A stretch of DNA of 64,000 nt from the NCBI GenBank assembly GCA_964237235.1, contig CAXSGY010000002.1:310001-374000 (forward strand), read 5' to 3'. The number at the start of each line of letters is the position of its first letter. The first letter of the stretch is position 1. Origin of the DNA: GCA-002050365 sp964237235 (lineage in GTDB: Bacteria > Acidobacteriota > Blastocatellia > Pyrinomonadales > Pyrinomonadaceae). The notes beneath the pieces were generated by a model. It did not search any database and had not been told where the DNA came from. It worked only from the letters and a program-made list of their open reading frames with translations. Positions 16,005-23,983 of the stretch are shown here, piece after piece. Both the position numbers and the translations under genes were made by a program.

Positions 16005-18020
16005 TTAACCGCCGACGTGAACATTCGGTCTGAGTTCCGGATCGGGTTCCGCCTGCCGCAAAATTTCGCGGGTGACTGGCGCGGTGTCGCCTTCGCCGAA
16101 CAAAATAAATCTGACTAAATATTTCAGCGGATTGCCTTCGCTCCAGCCGAAATAAACGTGCGGAATCTTCCCGGTTTTATCGCGCAGATGCAGCAGCAAA
16201 GCGGCAATCGCGTTCGGCACCGCCGACGATTCGGTCCGCAAAATTTTATACCCGTCGACTTCGATTCCGCGCACCTTCAATTTGCCTTTAAATTCCGAAG
16301 CGTCGCCGGTTTCAACCTCGAAGAAAATAATCGGATCGCTCGAAGGAATATGATTGTCAACCCGTTTTTCGTGTTCGTTGTAGCGATATTCGGCAACGTC
16401 GCCCGCTTCGCAGCGGTTGGTCACAATGCGAATTTCGCCTTCCGCCAATTCGTCGAGAAATTCTTTGGCTTTATCGTCTAAAACGATTTTGTTAATTCGT
16501 ACTTCGGTCGAGCGCATCGCTCTCGAAATAAAAGACGTTGCGATAATCGCAAAGATGAACACCGAAGCGATTTTGATGCCGTCGGGACGTTCATAAATAT
16601 TTGTCAAAGTCGTGTACATAAAGACAAGCGAAATCAACATAAAGCCCCACGCCCAGGGACTGTGTCTGCGCCACGCGGAAATCGTCACGGCGACCGCCGC
16701 CGAACTCATCAGAACCAGAACGCCGGTCGCGTATGCGCCGCCCTGCGCGTCCACGTCGGCTTCAAAAAACACGGTAACGGCGAAACAGATCGCCATAAAG
16801 ACCAGCACGAGCGGACGAGTCGCGCGCGCCCATTCGGGAGCCATTCCGTAACGCGGCAAATAACGCGGCACGATATTCAAAAGCCCGGCGAGAGCCGACG
16901 CACCGGCAAACCACAAAATACAAATTGTGCTTAAATCGTATATCGTCCCGAAAATATCGCCCAGAAATTTATGCGCCAGAAAAGCCAGCGCGCGACCGTT
17001 GGCATCGCCCGATTCTTTAATCGCTTTGCTCTCGATTTCCGACTGGCTGCAGGCGCAATAGAACGGAGCATCATTAGCATCATCCGTGCCGCACGAAATT
17101 TTCGGGCAGAAAGATTTTTCGGGAATAATCACGCTCGTCACGAAGCTGCTGGCGATGAGCATAAAGCTCATAATCAAAGCCGCCGTCATCAAAAGTTTAC
17201 GCGTATTTGAAATGCGGTTCGGGCTTTTGATCAAAGGCATCACCGCCACGCCGGTTTCAAAACCGGAGAGTCCGAGCGCGAGCTTTGGAAAAACCAGCAG
17301 CGAAATACCGATAATCGCAAAAATGCTGCGCGCGTCGCCGGTTCGGTGATTTGTAAAAAGCGCGGTTTTCCAAGCCGGAAAAAGCTCTGGATGCGTGGTG
17401 ATTTCGTAAAATCCGAAACCGATGACGACGACGTTCAGCAATAGATACAAACCGACGAGAAAAACGGCAATGCCGATGGCTTCTTTGAATCCTTTCAGAA
17501 AAACCAAGCCGAGCAGAACAATTAATCCGAGCGTGACCGGGACGGGATGATCTAAAAAAGGCAGATGCGTTTTAACGAACGGGTTTTCGATGACGTGCGC
17601 CGAAGCGTCAGCCGCCGAAAGCGTAATCGTGATGACAAAATCGGTGGCGACGAAACCGAGCAGAACCAGCACAAAAAGTTTTCCCTTCCAGCGCGAAAGC
17701 AGACTTTCAAGCATCGCAATCGAGCCTTCGCCTTTCGGACTTTCCGCCGCCACGCGATTATAAATCGGCAGCGCGCCGAACAGCGTCAGTGAAACCAGGA
17801 TTAAAGTGGCGATTGGCGAAAGAACTCCCGCCGCGATAAAAGCGATGCCGGGCTGATAGCCGAGCGTCGAAAAATAATCAACGCCTGTCAGACACATCAC
17901 CTTCCACCAGGGATGCTGATGATGCGTCCCTGATTTTTCGTAAGGAGCTTCGACTTCCCTGACACCTTGAAAAAGCCAGCGTTGAAAGCGATTGTTTGAA
18001 CCCCTTTCGGTTTTACCCAT
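16005..18020 (-). CDS. KimA-like APC-superfamily permease under c-di-AMP riboswitch
   Basis: A 671-residue inner-membrane transporter. After a 35-residue cytoplasmic head it has about 12 membrane segments, beginning at GVDYFSTLGYQPGIAF (the LeuT-fold first helix). A soluble C-terminal domain of about 140 residues follows. There is an unusual Cys-rich loop (CPKISCG...YCACSQ) between helices. The closest recognisable type is the APC/KUP-like potassium importer KimA, and the leader carries a ydaO-class c-di-AMP riboswitch plus terminator. Both point to potassium uptake turned down when c-di-AMP is high. An amino-acid substrate is not excluded. The ATG is at 18018-18020. Confidence 0.8.
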   Translation of the reverse strand: MGKTERGSNNRFQRWLFQGVREVEAPYEKSGTHHQHPWWKVMCLTGVDYFSTLGYQPGIAFIAAGVLSPIATLILVSLTLFGALPIYNRVAAESPKGEGSIAMLESLLSRWKGKLFVLVLLGFVATDFVITITLSAADASAHVIENPFVKTHLPFLDHPVPVTLGLIVLLGLVFLKGFKEAIGIAVFLVGLYLLLNVVVIGFGFYEITTHPELFPAWKTALFTNHRTGDARSIFAIIGISLLVFPKLALGLSGFETGVAVMPLIKSPNRISNTRKLLMTAALIMSFMLIASSFVTSVIIPEKSFCPKISCGTDDANDAPFYCACSQSEIESKAIKESGDANGRALAFLAHKFLGDIFGTIYDLSTICILWFAGASALAGLLNIVPRYLPRYGMAPEWARATRPLVLVFMAICFAVTVFFEADVDAQGGAYATGVLVLMSSAAVAVTISAWRRHSPWAWGFMLISLVFMYTTLTNIYERPDGIKIASVFIFAIIATSFISRAMRSTEVRINKIVLDDKAKEFLDELAEGEIRIVTNRCEAGDVAEYRYNEHEKRVDNHIPSSDPIIFFEVETGDASEFKGKLKVRGIEVDGYKILRTESSAVPNAIAALLLHLRDKTGKIPHVYFGWSEGNPLKYLVRFILFGEGDTAPVTREILRQAEPDPELRPNVHVGG

Positions 18021-18035
18021 AAAATTTTACGTAAA

Positions 18036-18075
18036 AAACCACAAATGCAAGTCAATGCACTTGTGGTTTTTTGAA
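18036..18075 (-). terminator. Intrinsic terminator in the permease leader
   Basis: On the minus strand ACCACAA.TGCA pairs with TGCA.TTGTGGT and is followed by TTTTTT, ending about 17 bases before the permease ATG. It sits directly downstream of the riboswitch, so it is likely its expression platform. The hairpin also has a T-run on the plus strand. Confidence 0.75.
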
Positions 18076-18092
18076 CAGCTTACACAATTTAA

Positions 18093-18235
18093 AGCGGCTT
18101 GTCTTCCAATAAGCCTGCGAGGTTAGCTGACGGGCTGGAAAATCGGAATTTTTCCTCAATTTCTCAAATTGATTAGCCCCAAATATTTGGTTCCCCCGCG
18201 GCGTTTCAAGTGAAACGCCCTCGGCAGCGCAAATT
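18093..18235 (-). promoter_or_regulatory. c-di-AMP riboswitch (ydaO/yuaA class)
   Basis: On the minus strand the leader shows the conserved blocks of the ydaO class in order: CGCTGCCGAGGGCG, GGGGGAACCAA, TTTGGGGCTAAT, then CAGCCCGTCAGCTAACC, then CGCAGGC and TTGGAAGACAAGCC. The class senses cyclic di-AMP and usually terminates transcription of potassium or osmolyte transport genes when ligand is bound. Here the next elements are a terminator and the KimA-like permease. There is no gene in this region on the opposite strand; an 85-codon frame at 18052-18309 merely overlaps it. Confidence 0.88.
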
Positions 18236-18295
18236 GTCAAAAAATGAAATATACGCTTGTCAATTTGAATTTGCAAGCGCAAAACGACGCGTCCC

Positions 18296-18349
18296 TTAAC
18301 CGCCGACATGAATGACCAAACAGGGTTGAGGGTCTTCTTCCGCTCACCG
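18296..18349 (-). pseudogene. Relic of the 3' end of a second permease copy
   Basis: Read on the minus strand the frame ends R-stop-AEEDPQPCLVIHVGG-stop, against RQAEPDPELRPNVHVGG-stop in the intact permease. The DNA also aligns (for example TTCCGCTCACCGCAAAGTT against TTCCGCCTGCCGCAAAATT). It lies just upstream of the riboswitch, as expected for a decayed tandem copy. A TGA replaces the CAG codon. No homology could be followed further 5'. Confidence 0.5.
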
Positions 18350-18475
18350 CAAAGTTAAAATCTTCTGATTCCGATCCGGAAGCAGTAAAGCTCGGCAAAA
18401 ATTACAAATATTGCAAAATTCAAATTTTCTAAACGGGCAATGAAAGAGTATGGAAGAATGTTTTAAAAGTTAAAA

Positions 18476-18556
18476 GGGCAACGTCTCCCACACCGTCGCC
18501 CCTAGGTCACAAGTCCTCACCCCTCGTGACCAAATGTTCACCGGGGAGGTGAACAT
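18476..18556 (-). ncRNA. Three regularly spaced hairpins with a terminal U-run
   Basis: Three near-perfect stems lie head to tail with 2-nt linkers: ATGTTCACC/GGTGAACAT (18534-18556), GGTCACGAG/CTTGTGACC (18505-18531) and GGGGCGACG/CGTTGCCC (18476-18502). On the minus strand the last stem is followed by TTTTAACTTTT, like an intrinsic terminator. The minus-strand loops are CUCCCC, GGGGUGAGGA and GUGUGGGAG. The first can pair with the other two. It may simply terminate the metalloprotease transcript, or be a small structured RNA. Confidence 0.45.
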
Positions 18557-18613
18557 CTATAGATTATGCATATTGTTTATGAAATAGCAAATAACAATAA
18601 GATTTTTTTTAGT

Positions 18614-19948
18614 TTATTTATCGTCCGGGATAAAATGACTATTCCATTCATTGACAATATCTTCAATCGTTAAACTGCCAACCGAATACTGTAATTGCTT
18701 ATCAATGCTTTTAATAAAAAAGCTATATTCGCCAAACGAAATTCGACTGTCTATATTGACTTCAAAACTGATGACGGAAAGATCATCGCCATAATCGTCA
18801 ATGATTATACTTTTCGGCGTAACGCTCAGATACTGCGAATTGAAGCCGATAGTAGTGTTGTTCGCGTTAAGATTTTTACCGCCGACGTAAATTCGATACG
18901 ATTTTCCGCCGTTGACCGGCACGGCGAGATCAGAGATTTGACCGTTAAAACCGATATAACGCGCGTCGAAGGATTTGCGGATGGAAGTCAATTTTCTGGA
19001 TATGATTTGAGTTTTATCTTTGCCGATTTCAACTTCGCCGAGAATTTCAAACGAAAAAGACTTTTCCGAATCGTCGGCGACGCTCTGCGCGTAAATTTTG
19101 TAACGCCCGCCGTTTAAACCTTCGAGCCGGTAAAAGCCTTCGGCGTTGGTAATAACTCCGGCAATTACTCGTCCGCTGTCCGCATCCTCCGCCCAAACTT
19201 CAAGATTCTTCGCTGCTTTGCCGCCGCCGCCGAGCGTTAATTTTCCGCTGATTGTTCCGCAGCATTCAGTATTTGAAGCATTTGCTCCATAAAGGGCGCG
19301 AATGCCCGCCAAATCGTCTTCGGACAAAGTTCTCAAGCTCGTTCCGGGCAAATTATACGCGCCGTTTTTGCCTTGGTGTTCGTGCATCGTCGCGCCCGTA
19401 ATCAGCGAATGTTCAAGCCCGAGCAAATGTCCGATTTCGTGCGTCAAAGTAGATTCAAGATCATATGTGCCAATCGAACCGTCGGTGGAAAATTGCTCAT
19501 AAGGATTCAGAACAACATCGGCTTCGGTGATAAAACCCTTGCGGCTGTAGAAGATGCGCGTGCGGGCGGCGACTTCGCCGGCATCGCTGCCAATCGTCAG
19601 AATATTTTCCGGTGTCGCGGCAATCGTCACGAGATTTACGCCGTCGCCGGCTTTCCCGGACGGGCTGATCGTTTGTTTGTCGGTCCAGGAAATTTGAAAT
19701 TTGACGTTTGAAGCTTGTTCCCAGGTATCGAGGCTGCGGCGAATCGCGCCTTCGACATCGCTGTCCGGCTTTATATAGGAATTAGATTTGAGCAGCGAGG
19801 TCGAAAAGGCAATCGGAATAACACCGGTTTTCCAATGCAGACGCAATGTCTCGCCCGTGTCGGCAAACTGCGTCGTATAGCCGAAAGAATTTCCGGTCAG
19901 ATTGAGCAAAAGCAGACAAATTGATAAAAATTTGAGCGTTTTCGACAT
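18614..19948 (-). CDS. Secreted matrixin-type zinc metalloprotease
   Basis: A 444-residue exported protein. It has a signal peptide (residues 1-23, ending NSFG), a catalytic domain with HEIGHLLGLEHS (about residues 167-178) and a downstream Met-turn-like segment ATMHEH. A carboxypeptidase-regulatory-like beta domain follows (ISGKLTLGGGGKAAKNLEVWAED...GFYRLEGLNGGRYKIYAQ, about 234-295), then a C-terminal beta-rich region. The HExxHxxGxxH signature is complete, so activity is expected. Such proteins are released or bound outside the cell. The substrate is unknown. Confidence 0.87.
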   Translation of the reverse strand: MSKTLKFLSICLLLLNLTGNSFGYTTQFADTGETLRLHWKTGVIPIAFSTSLLKSNSYIKPDSDVEGAIRRSLDTWEQASNVKFQISWTDKQTISPSGKAGDGVNLVTIAATPENILTIGSDAGEVAARTRIFYSRKGFITEADVVLNPYEQFSTDGSIGTYDLESTLTHEIGHLLGLEHSLITGATMHEHQGKNGAYNLPGTSLRTLSEDDLAGIRALYGANASNTECCGTISGKLTLGGGGKAAKNLEVWAEDADSGRVIAGVITNAEGFYRLEGLNGGRYKIYAQSVADDSEKSFSFEILGEVEIGKDKTQIISRKLTSIRKSFDARYIGFNGQISDLAVPVNGGKSYRIYVGGKNLNANNTTIGFNSQYLSVTPKSIIIDDYGDDLSVISFEVNIDSRISFGEYSFFIKSIDKQLQYSVGSLTIEDIVNEWNSHFIPDDK

Positions 19949-19965
19949 CGAATTTACAAATTGCG

Positions 19966-20181
19966 TTATTCGTTACTAAAGCCTTCGAGATTTTCGCGCC
20001 CGACGTTTTCCAGATCGGCGGCACCGACGACGAGCAGCAGCGCGACCAGCGAGAGCGTCGCTAAAATATATAAAACCGCGATTTGTTCGAGATAAATCAG
20101 CGTTCCGATAACGATTCCGATTAACACCAGCCCGAAAAACGCAATCGTCCGGCGACTGTAACCATTTCTTTTTTCTGCCAT
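19966..20181 (-). CDS. Small two-helix membrane protein
   Basis: A 71-residue protein with two hydrophobic segments (about 12-30 and 34-51), separated by a short loop containing LEQI, and a charged C-terminal tail (ENVGRENLEGF). It starts at an ATG at 20179-20181. It ends 17 bases before the metalloprotease and is probably co-transcribed with it. I recognise no family. Confidence 0.65.
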   Translation of the reverse strand: MAEKRNGYSRRTIAFFGLVLIGIVIGTLIYLEQIAVLYILATLSLVALLLVVGAADLENVGRENLEGFSNE

Positions 20182-20287
20182 AAACTTTTAAATAGATTTC
20201 TAAAATCCGTGAAAGTTAATCCTTATTGATACCAAATTTTTCGCCTTCCGACAATCGAAAAATTCGATTTATCTAAGAAACTGCTAA

Positions 20288-21373
20288 TCATTCGATAATT
20301 CTTAAAGGAAAATTCAAAGCGTTTTTCGCATTTATTTCCGCCGCGTCAATGACGGGCGGAAACTTGCTTCTGCCGCGTCCGTTTTGAGCGACCTCCACAA
20401 TATCGAACGCCTTCAAATCCACGTCGGGCGTTTTTTCGGCTTTGATCTGGTCTAAATCGGCTTCGATAATTTTGGTTTCGCCGTTTTCGCGCCGGTATAT
20501 AACAATGCTTTTGGCATCGGCGTTTTTGATTAAGCCGCCCGCGCTGTCAATCGCGCGGCTGAGAGTGATTTGCGTCCGCGCCGAGATTTGTTTCGGGTTT
20601 GCCACGCCGCCCATTACGTAAATCGGCGCGGCTTCCTGCACGGTAATAATGTCGCCGCTTAATATTTGCGGGTTCGACGCTTTTTTCCCCGCCAGCAAAT
20701 CCGTCAATTTAATGTTGATAAAATCCGATTCGCTGCTTTGACCGGCGGAATTTTCCGTTTTTTCCGTTTTTTCGCCGTCCGTTTTCTCCGCTGCTCCGGT
20801 TTCGGCGATTTTGCGGCGGCAATTTAAGCTCGGCGGGCGATAAATCTGCACTTCGCCGCTTGCGTTTTCGGTCAAGCCGCCGGAAACGATGATTAATTCG
20901 TTCAAAAAAACCAAACGTTTGATTTGCAGTTTTTGCGGAGTTTTGACCGCGCCGCCGATTAACGCGACCGGACGGTTCGAGCGGTCGAGAATTCTAACGA
21001 TGACCTTCGGGTCACGCAGATTTTTGCTGTAAACTTTGGCGATTTCTTCGGCGACCGAAGTTTCGCTGCGGCACAGTCCGTAAACCGGATTTTCGACGAA
21101 ATCAATGCCTTTGAATTGCTTTTGAGCATCGTTTTTGTTCGCTTGTTCGAGAAAGCCTTCCGCGTTGAGGGTTCCGCGCCAGTCATATTCGAGGCTGCCG
21201 ATCACGTCCACGTCAATCAAATCGCCCGGATGAATCAAATCCGCTTCATCAACTTGAACCGCGGCAAGTTTCATTTCATTTTCGGTCGGCGCGGTTTGAG
21301 CGAAAAGAGCAGAGTGCCAGACCACGAGGCACAATAAAACATATGACAAATGATGCGGCGTTCTTTCTTTCAT
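20288..21373 (-). CDS. SLBB-domain polysaccharide export protein
   Basis: A 361-residue periplasmic or outer-membrane protein of the Wza type, which exports capsule or exopolysaccharide. It has a signal segment (HHLSYVLLCLVVWHSALFAQ). The Poly_export domain begins at LIHPGDLIDVDVIGSLEYDWRG and ends near DPKVIVRILD. Two SLBB domains follow, starting at VALIGGAVKTPQKLQIK and IYVMGGVANPKQISAR. A Glu/Lys/Thr-rich linker (residues 195-215) lies between them. No lipobox cysteine is seen after the signal, unlike Wza. No biosynthesis genes are adjacent. Confidence 0.88.
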   Translation of the reverse strand: MKERTPHHLSYVLLCLVVWHSALFAQTAPTENEMKLAAVQVDEADLIHPGDLIDVDVIGSLEYDWRGTLNAEGFLEQANKNDAQKQFKGIDFVENPVYGLCRSETSVAEEIAKVYSKNLRDPKVIVRILDRSNRPVALIGGAVKTPQKLQIKRLVFLNELIIVSGGLTENASGEVQIYRPPSLNCRRKIAETGAAEKTDGEKTEKTENSAGQSSESDFINIKLTDLLAGKKASNPQILSGDIITVQEAAPIYVMGGVANPKQISARTQITLSRAIDSAGGLIKNADAKSIVIYRRENGETKIIEADLDQIKAEKTPDVDLKAFDIVEVAQNGRGRSKFPPVIDAAEINAKNALNFPLRIIE

Positions 21374-21418
21374 TTGCTCGCGCGGCTCGCCCTCGACGAT
21401 TTAATTTTTTCAAAGTCT

Positions 21419-21637
21419 TCAGAAAACTTTGATGTTATTTTTGTCGTCGGTATTTTTTTTCGGCTTGCGGGTTGGCTTAGTCGAAACCGTTCCGGGAATG
21501 GCGAAGCCTTTAAATTCCCAATTACAGTTATCGCACAATAAGTTATAACGAAAAAGCAGTTTCGACCAGAAGGGAGTCGGACGATAACCGCGTCTGACCC
21601 GGTCGCTGTTACATCTGGGGCAATTTTGAGTACTCAT
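21419..21637 (-). CDS. Small zinc-ribbon protein
   Basis: A 72-residue protein with NCPRCNSDRVRRG near the N-terminus and LLCDNCNWEF about 28 residues later, forming one CxxC/CxxC zinc ribbon. A basic, disordered Lys/Thr-rich tail follows. The ATG is at 21635-21637. Function is unknown. Confidence 0.7.
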   Translation of the reverse strand: MSTQNCPRCNSDRVRRGYRPTPFWSKLLFRYNLLCDNCNWEFKGFAIPGTVSTKPTRKPKKNTDDKNNIKVF

Positions 21638-21661
21638 TTTAAAGCTATTTAGATACTATTT

Positions 21662-22627
21662 CTAGTTCGTCGGTATTTGGCGCAAAGATTCGATTTCAGA
21701 ATTTATGTTCGCGGCAATCGCGTCTCTGGCTTTGGTTTTTACATCTTCGCGCGCCAGAAAAAACAGTGCGTCCCGATACAGGCTTATGGCGCGTTTGTTA
21801 TTACCCTTAAAAGCGGCGCGTTCGGCTTGTTCGATCCAGTGCGAAATTTTTATCGAGGCGATAAAATCCTTTAGAACCGCTTCAGATTCTATTAAGCGCG
21901 TCTCGTTCGGATAAAACTCCAGAGCCGACTGCAAAACGCTCAGGGCATCTTGCGCCGTATTTAATTTATCGGAAATTGTAACATAATTTTGCGCTTTTCG
22001 CGTCAGCGCGCGGGCTTCGGTTTCCGCCCACGACAGCAGATGAAAATGGTGCAGTTCCTCGACGATTTCGCGCCCGCGCCGGAAGCCGACCAAGCGCGGC
22101 GAACCTGCGCCTGCGGTCTCCATCTGCTCGCCGCTCACCGTCAGATAGACGCGACAGCTTTCCAAAACGTCCAAATGCGCGTCGGCGGAATTTTTCAAAC
22201 CGCGCGCCGCGTCGGATTTTTTTTGAATGTCTTTGATTAACCGTGCGTTTTTTTCGAGCGTGATTTTCCCGTTTTCCCGCTCAAGCAGATGACGCGGCGG
22301 CGAAACGGTTTGGATGTGCTGCCTGAATTCTTTTTCCATCGCCAAATATTGACGGCGGGTTTTGCGAAGCAGAACTTCGCGGCAGAAAACGGCGGCGGTA
22401 GCAATGAGTGCCGCGCCGCCGACGGCAATTAAAAACGCCGTTTCTTCGCTGCCTTCGCTCAAAATCGCCCACACGAGAAAAAAGAAACCGACCCCGGCGA
22501 CCGCTGCGAAAAAATAATAGCCGGGCGCGTATAACCAGAATGGACGACGAAAATTCAATTTCGCGCGTCCGATTTTTTTGGGGTAAGTTTTTGGAAGTCT
22601 ATATTCCGGGTTTAATCTGCCGTTCAA
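21662..22627 (-). CDS. Membrane protein with helical cytoplasmic domain
   Basis: A 321-residue protein. Two membrane segments (about 32-55 and 65-84) are followed by a long charged alpha-helical region with coiled-coil character (LLRKTRRQYLAMEKEF, ENGKITLEKNARLIKDIQKK). The C-terminal part is TPR-like (KGNNKRAISLYRDALFFL). The start is TTG at 22625-22627, supported by GGAGG six bases upstream, and there is no earlier alternative. I recognise no family. The region resembles cytoplasmic scaffolds attached to the inner membrane. Confidence 0.7.
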   Translation of the reverse strand: MNGRLNPEYRLPKTYPKKIGRAKLNFRRPFWLYAPGYYFFAAVAGVGFFFLVWAILSEGSEETAFLIAVGGAALIATAAVFCREVLLRKTRRQYLAMEKEFRQHIQTVSPPRHLLERENGKITLEKNARLIKDIQKKSDAARGLKNSADAHLDVLESCRVYLTVSGEQMETAGAGSPRLVGFRRGREIVEELHHFHLLSWAETEARALTRKAQNYVTISDKLNTAQDALSVLQSALEFYPNETRLIESEAVLKDFIASIKISHWIEQAERAAFKGNNKRAISLYRDALFFLAREDVKTKARDAIAANINSEIESLRQIPTN

Positions 22628-22779
22628 ACTCCGCCTCCGAACCTTATCTGCCGACCATTCGAATTGGAACTATTCGAATATTAAACGTCTTTCATAGTGA
22701 AATTTTCCGGCGCGATTGTCAACAGTTAACCGTTGACGGATGACAGCCCGCCGTTTCCCGTGCAACTATTTTAGATGTG

Positions 22780-22944
22780 ATGAGCGATAAGAAAAAAAGA
22801 AAAATTCAACAGCCGATTTTCGATTCGATTCGCAAGCCGATTGCGCCGCCGAGCCGCAAATTCGGCAAAGATAAGCCGGAAGAAAAAGCCAATCCGTCCG
22901 GGCGCAAAGTGAAACATAAGAAAAAGGAAGAATCGGAAAACTAA
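22780..22944 (+). CDS. Small basic protein (54 aa)
   Basis: MSDKKKRKIQ start, then QPIFDSIRKPIAPPSRKFG and a Lys/Glu-rich tail. About one third of its residues are Lys or Arg. It begins at ATG 22780, ends at TAA 22942-22944, and is followed after 4 bases by the next ORF, so the two look like one transcript. It may bind nucleic acid; no family is recognised. Confidence 0.6.
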   Translation: MSDKKKRKIQQPIFDSIRKPIAPPSRKFGKDKPEEKANPSGRKVKHKKKEESEN

Positions 22945-22948
22945 ATAA

Positions 22949-23179
22949 ATGAGTTTTTTTAAGAACTTATATCAAAAAATCGTTCCGCCGAGCGTTTGGG
23001 CGCGACCGGAAATGTCGGTTACCTTTCGCGCCGGAATTATGCCGGGCAAAAACCGTCAGGAACGCACCTTTAAGATTAAAGAAGTTTTACGCAACGGTCG
23101 CGTAATTTTGCACGAGTTCGCGGGCGAACATCGTGAAAGCGAATTCGAACCGGTTAATTTCAAACGCGAGAATCCTTAA
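22949..23179 (+). CDS. Small conserved-looking protein (76 aa)
   Basis: Begins MSFFKNLYQKIVPPSVWARP, with an amphipathic head and a beta-rich body (MSVTFRAGIMPG, FKIKEVLRNGRVILHEFAGEH, ESEFEPVNF). The charged pattern suggests a small beta-barrel, possibly nucleic-acid-binding. It sits 4 bases after the 54-aa ORF and is convergent with the MBL hydrolase gene. Function is unknown. Confidence 0.65.
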   Translation: MSFFKNLYQKIVPPSVWARPEMSVTFRAGIMPGKNRQERTFKIKEVLRNGRVILHEFAGEHRESEFEPVNFKRENP

Positions 23180-23193
23180 ATTTCCGACGCTTT

Positions 23194-23973
23194 TCACCAT
23201 TCGTAAACCTGCCCGACCTGCAAAATTTGCAGATTTTCAAGTTCCAAACGGGCGATTTGCTCAACCACTTCGTCGTAATACATCGGCTTGATGTTGACAA
23301 CGTAAACGGCGCATTCCCTTCGATTGAATTTTTCCAGTTCCGTTCGCATTCGCTTTGGCGTTAAGTGATGCGAAGTTCGCGCCAGTTGCTCCAAACTATC
23401 CGGGAAGGCGCATTCGATTAAAAGCGCGGAAAGATTTTCTTCGGCGTTTACGCCCTGCCAAAAACCTTCCATTTCCGCCGTATCGCCGCTTAGAGCGACG
23501 GTCGTCTTCTGATCGGAAACGACGAAACCCACGGTCGGAACTTTATGATTAACGCTGAGCGGTTTAAAGCGCAGATGTTTCACCGAAAATTCGCGTCCGG
23601 GTTCAAACGAAGCGTATTTCAATACTTTTATGCGGTTTGAATTTTCCAGTTCGGAAAAGCGCGGGTAAAGCGTCCAGTTAAAAACGTCGCGCTCGAGAAT
23701 TTCGACGACTTCCCTGGTCGCGTGAACGCAAACCGGCTGTTCGAGAGCGGCGAATAAGTCGTCCACAAACAGCGGCAACCCGGCGATATGATCGAGATGC
23801 GCGTGCGTCAAAACTATGTCTCGAATTTGTTTTTTCTGCGCGACGCTCGCCGCCATCGCCAAACTTCCGGCATCAATCGCCACGCAGTCGTCAACGACGA
23901 AACACGCCAGATGCTGACGCGGCGAGGCTTTGCCGTTTTCGTCGAAGGTGCTTGGGAGCAGTTGAAATTTCAT
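23194..23973 (-). CDS. MBL-fold hydrolase, class II cyclic-nucleotide phosphodiesterase-like
   Basis: A 259-residue metallo-beta-lactamase fold protein with the zinc motif THAHLDHIAGL (about residues 75-85). A later Asp comes from ALSGDTAE and a His from ARTSHHLTP. The layout (LLPSTFDENGKASPRQHLACFVVDDCVAIDAGSLA and the late NIKP segment) resembles class II cAMP phosphodiesterases, but substrate is not certain. The ATG at 23971-23973 (MKFQLLPS) is preferred; a longer frame would overlap the SDR gene upstream. It follows that gene by 10 bases. Confidence 0.82.
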   Translation of the reverse strand: MKFQLLPSTFDENGKASPRQHLACFVVDDCVAIDAGSLAMAASVAQKKQIRDIVLTHAHLDHIAGLPLFVDDLFAALEQPVCVHATREVVEILERDVFNWTLYPRFSELENSNRIKVLKYASFEPGREFSVKHLRFKPLSVNHKVPTVGFVVSDQKTTVALSGDTAEMEGFWQGVNAEENLSALLIECAFPDSLEQLARTSHHLTPKRMRTELEKFNRRECAVYVVNIKPMYYDEVVEQIARLELENLQILQVGQVYEW

Positions 23974-23983
23974 ACGCAAAAAA

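Noticed and set aside
18052..18309. 85-codon frame on the minus strand
   Set aside because: It overlaps the terminator and the c-di-AMP riboswitch, and its peptide has no protein-like pattern.
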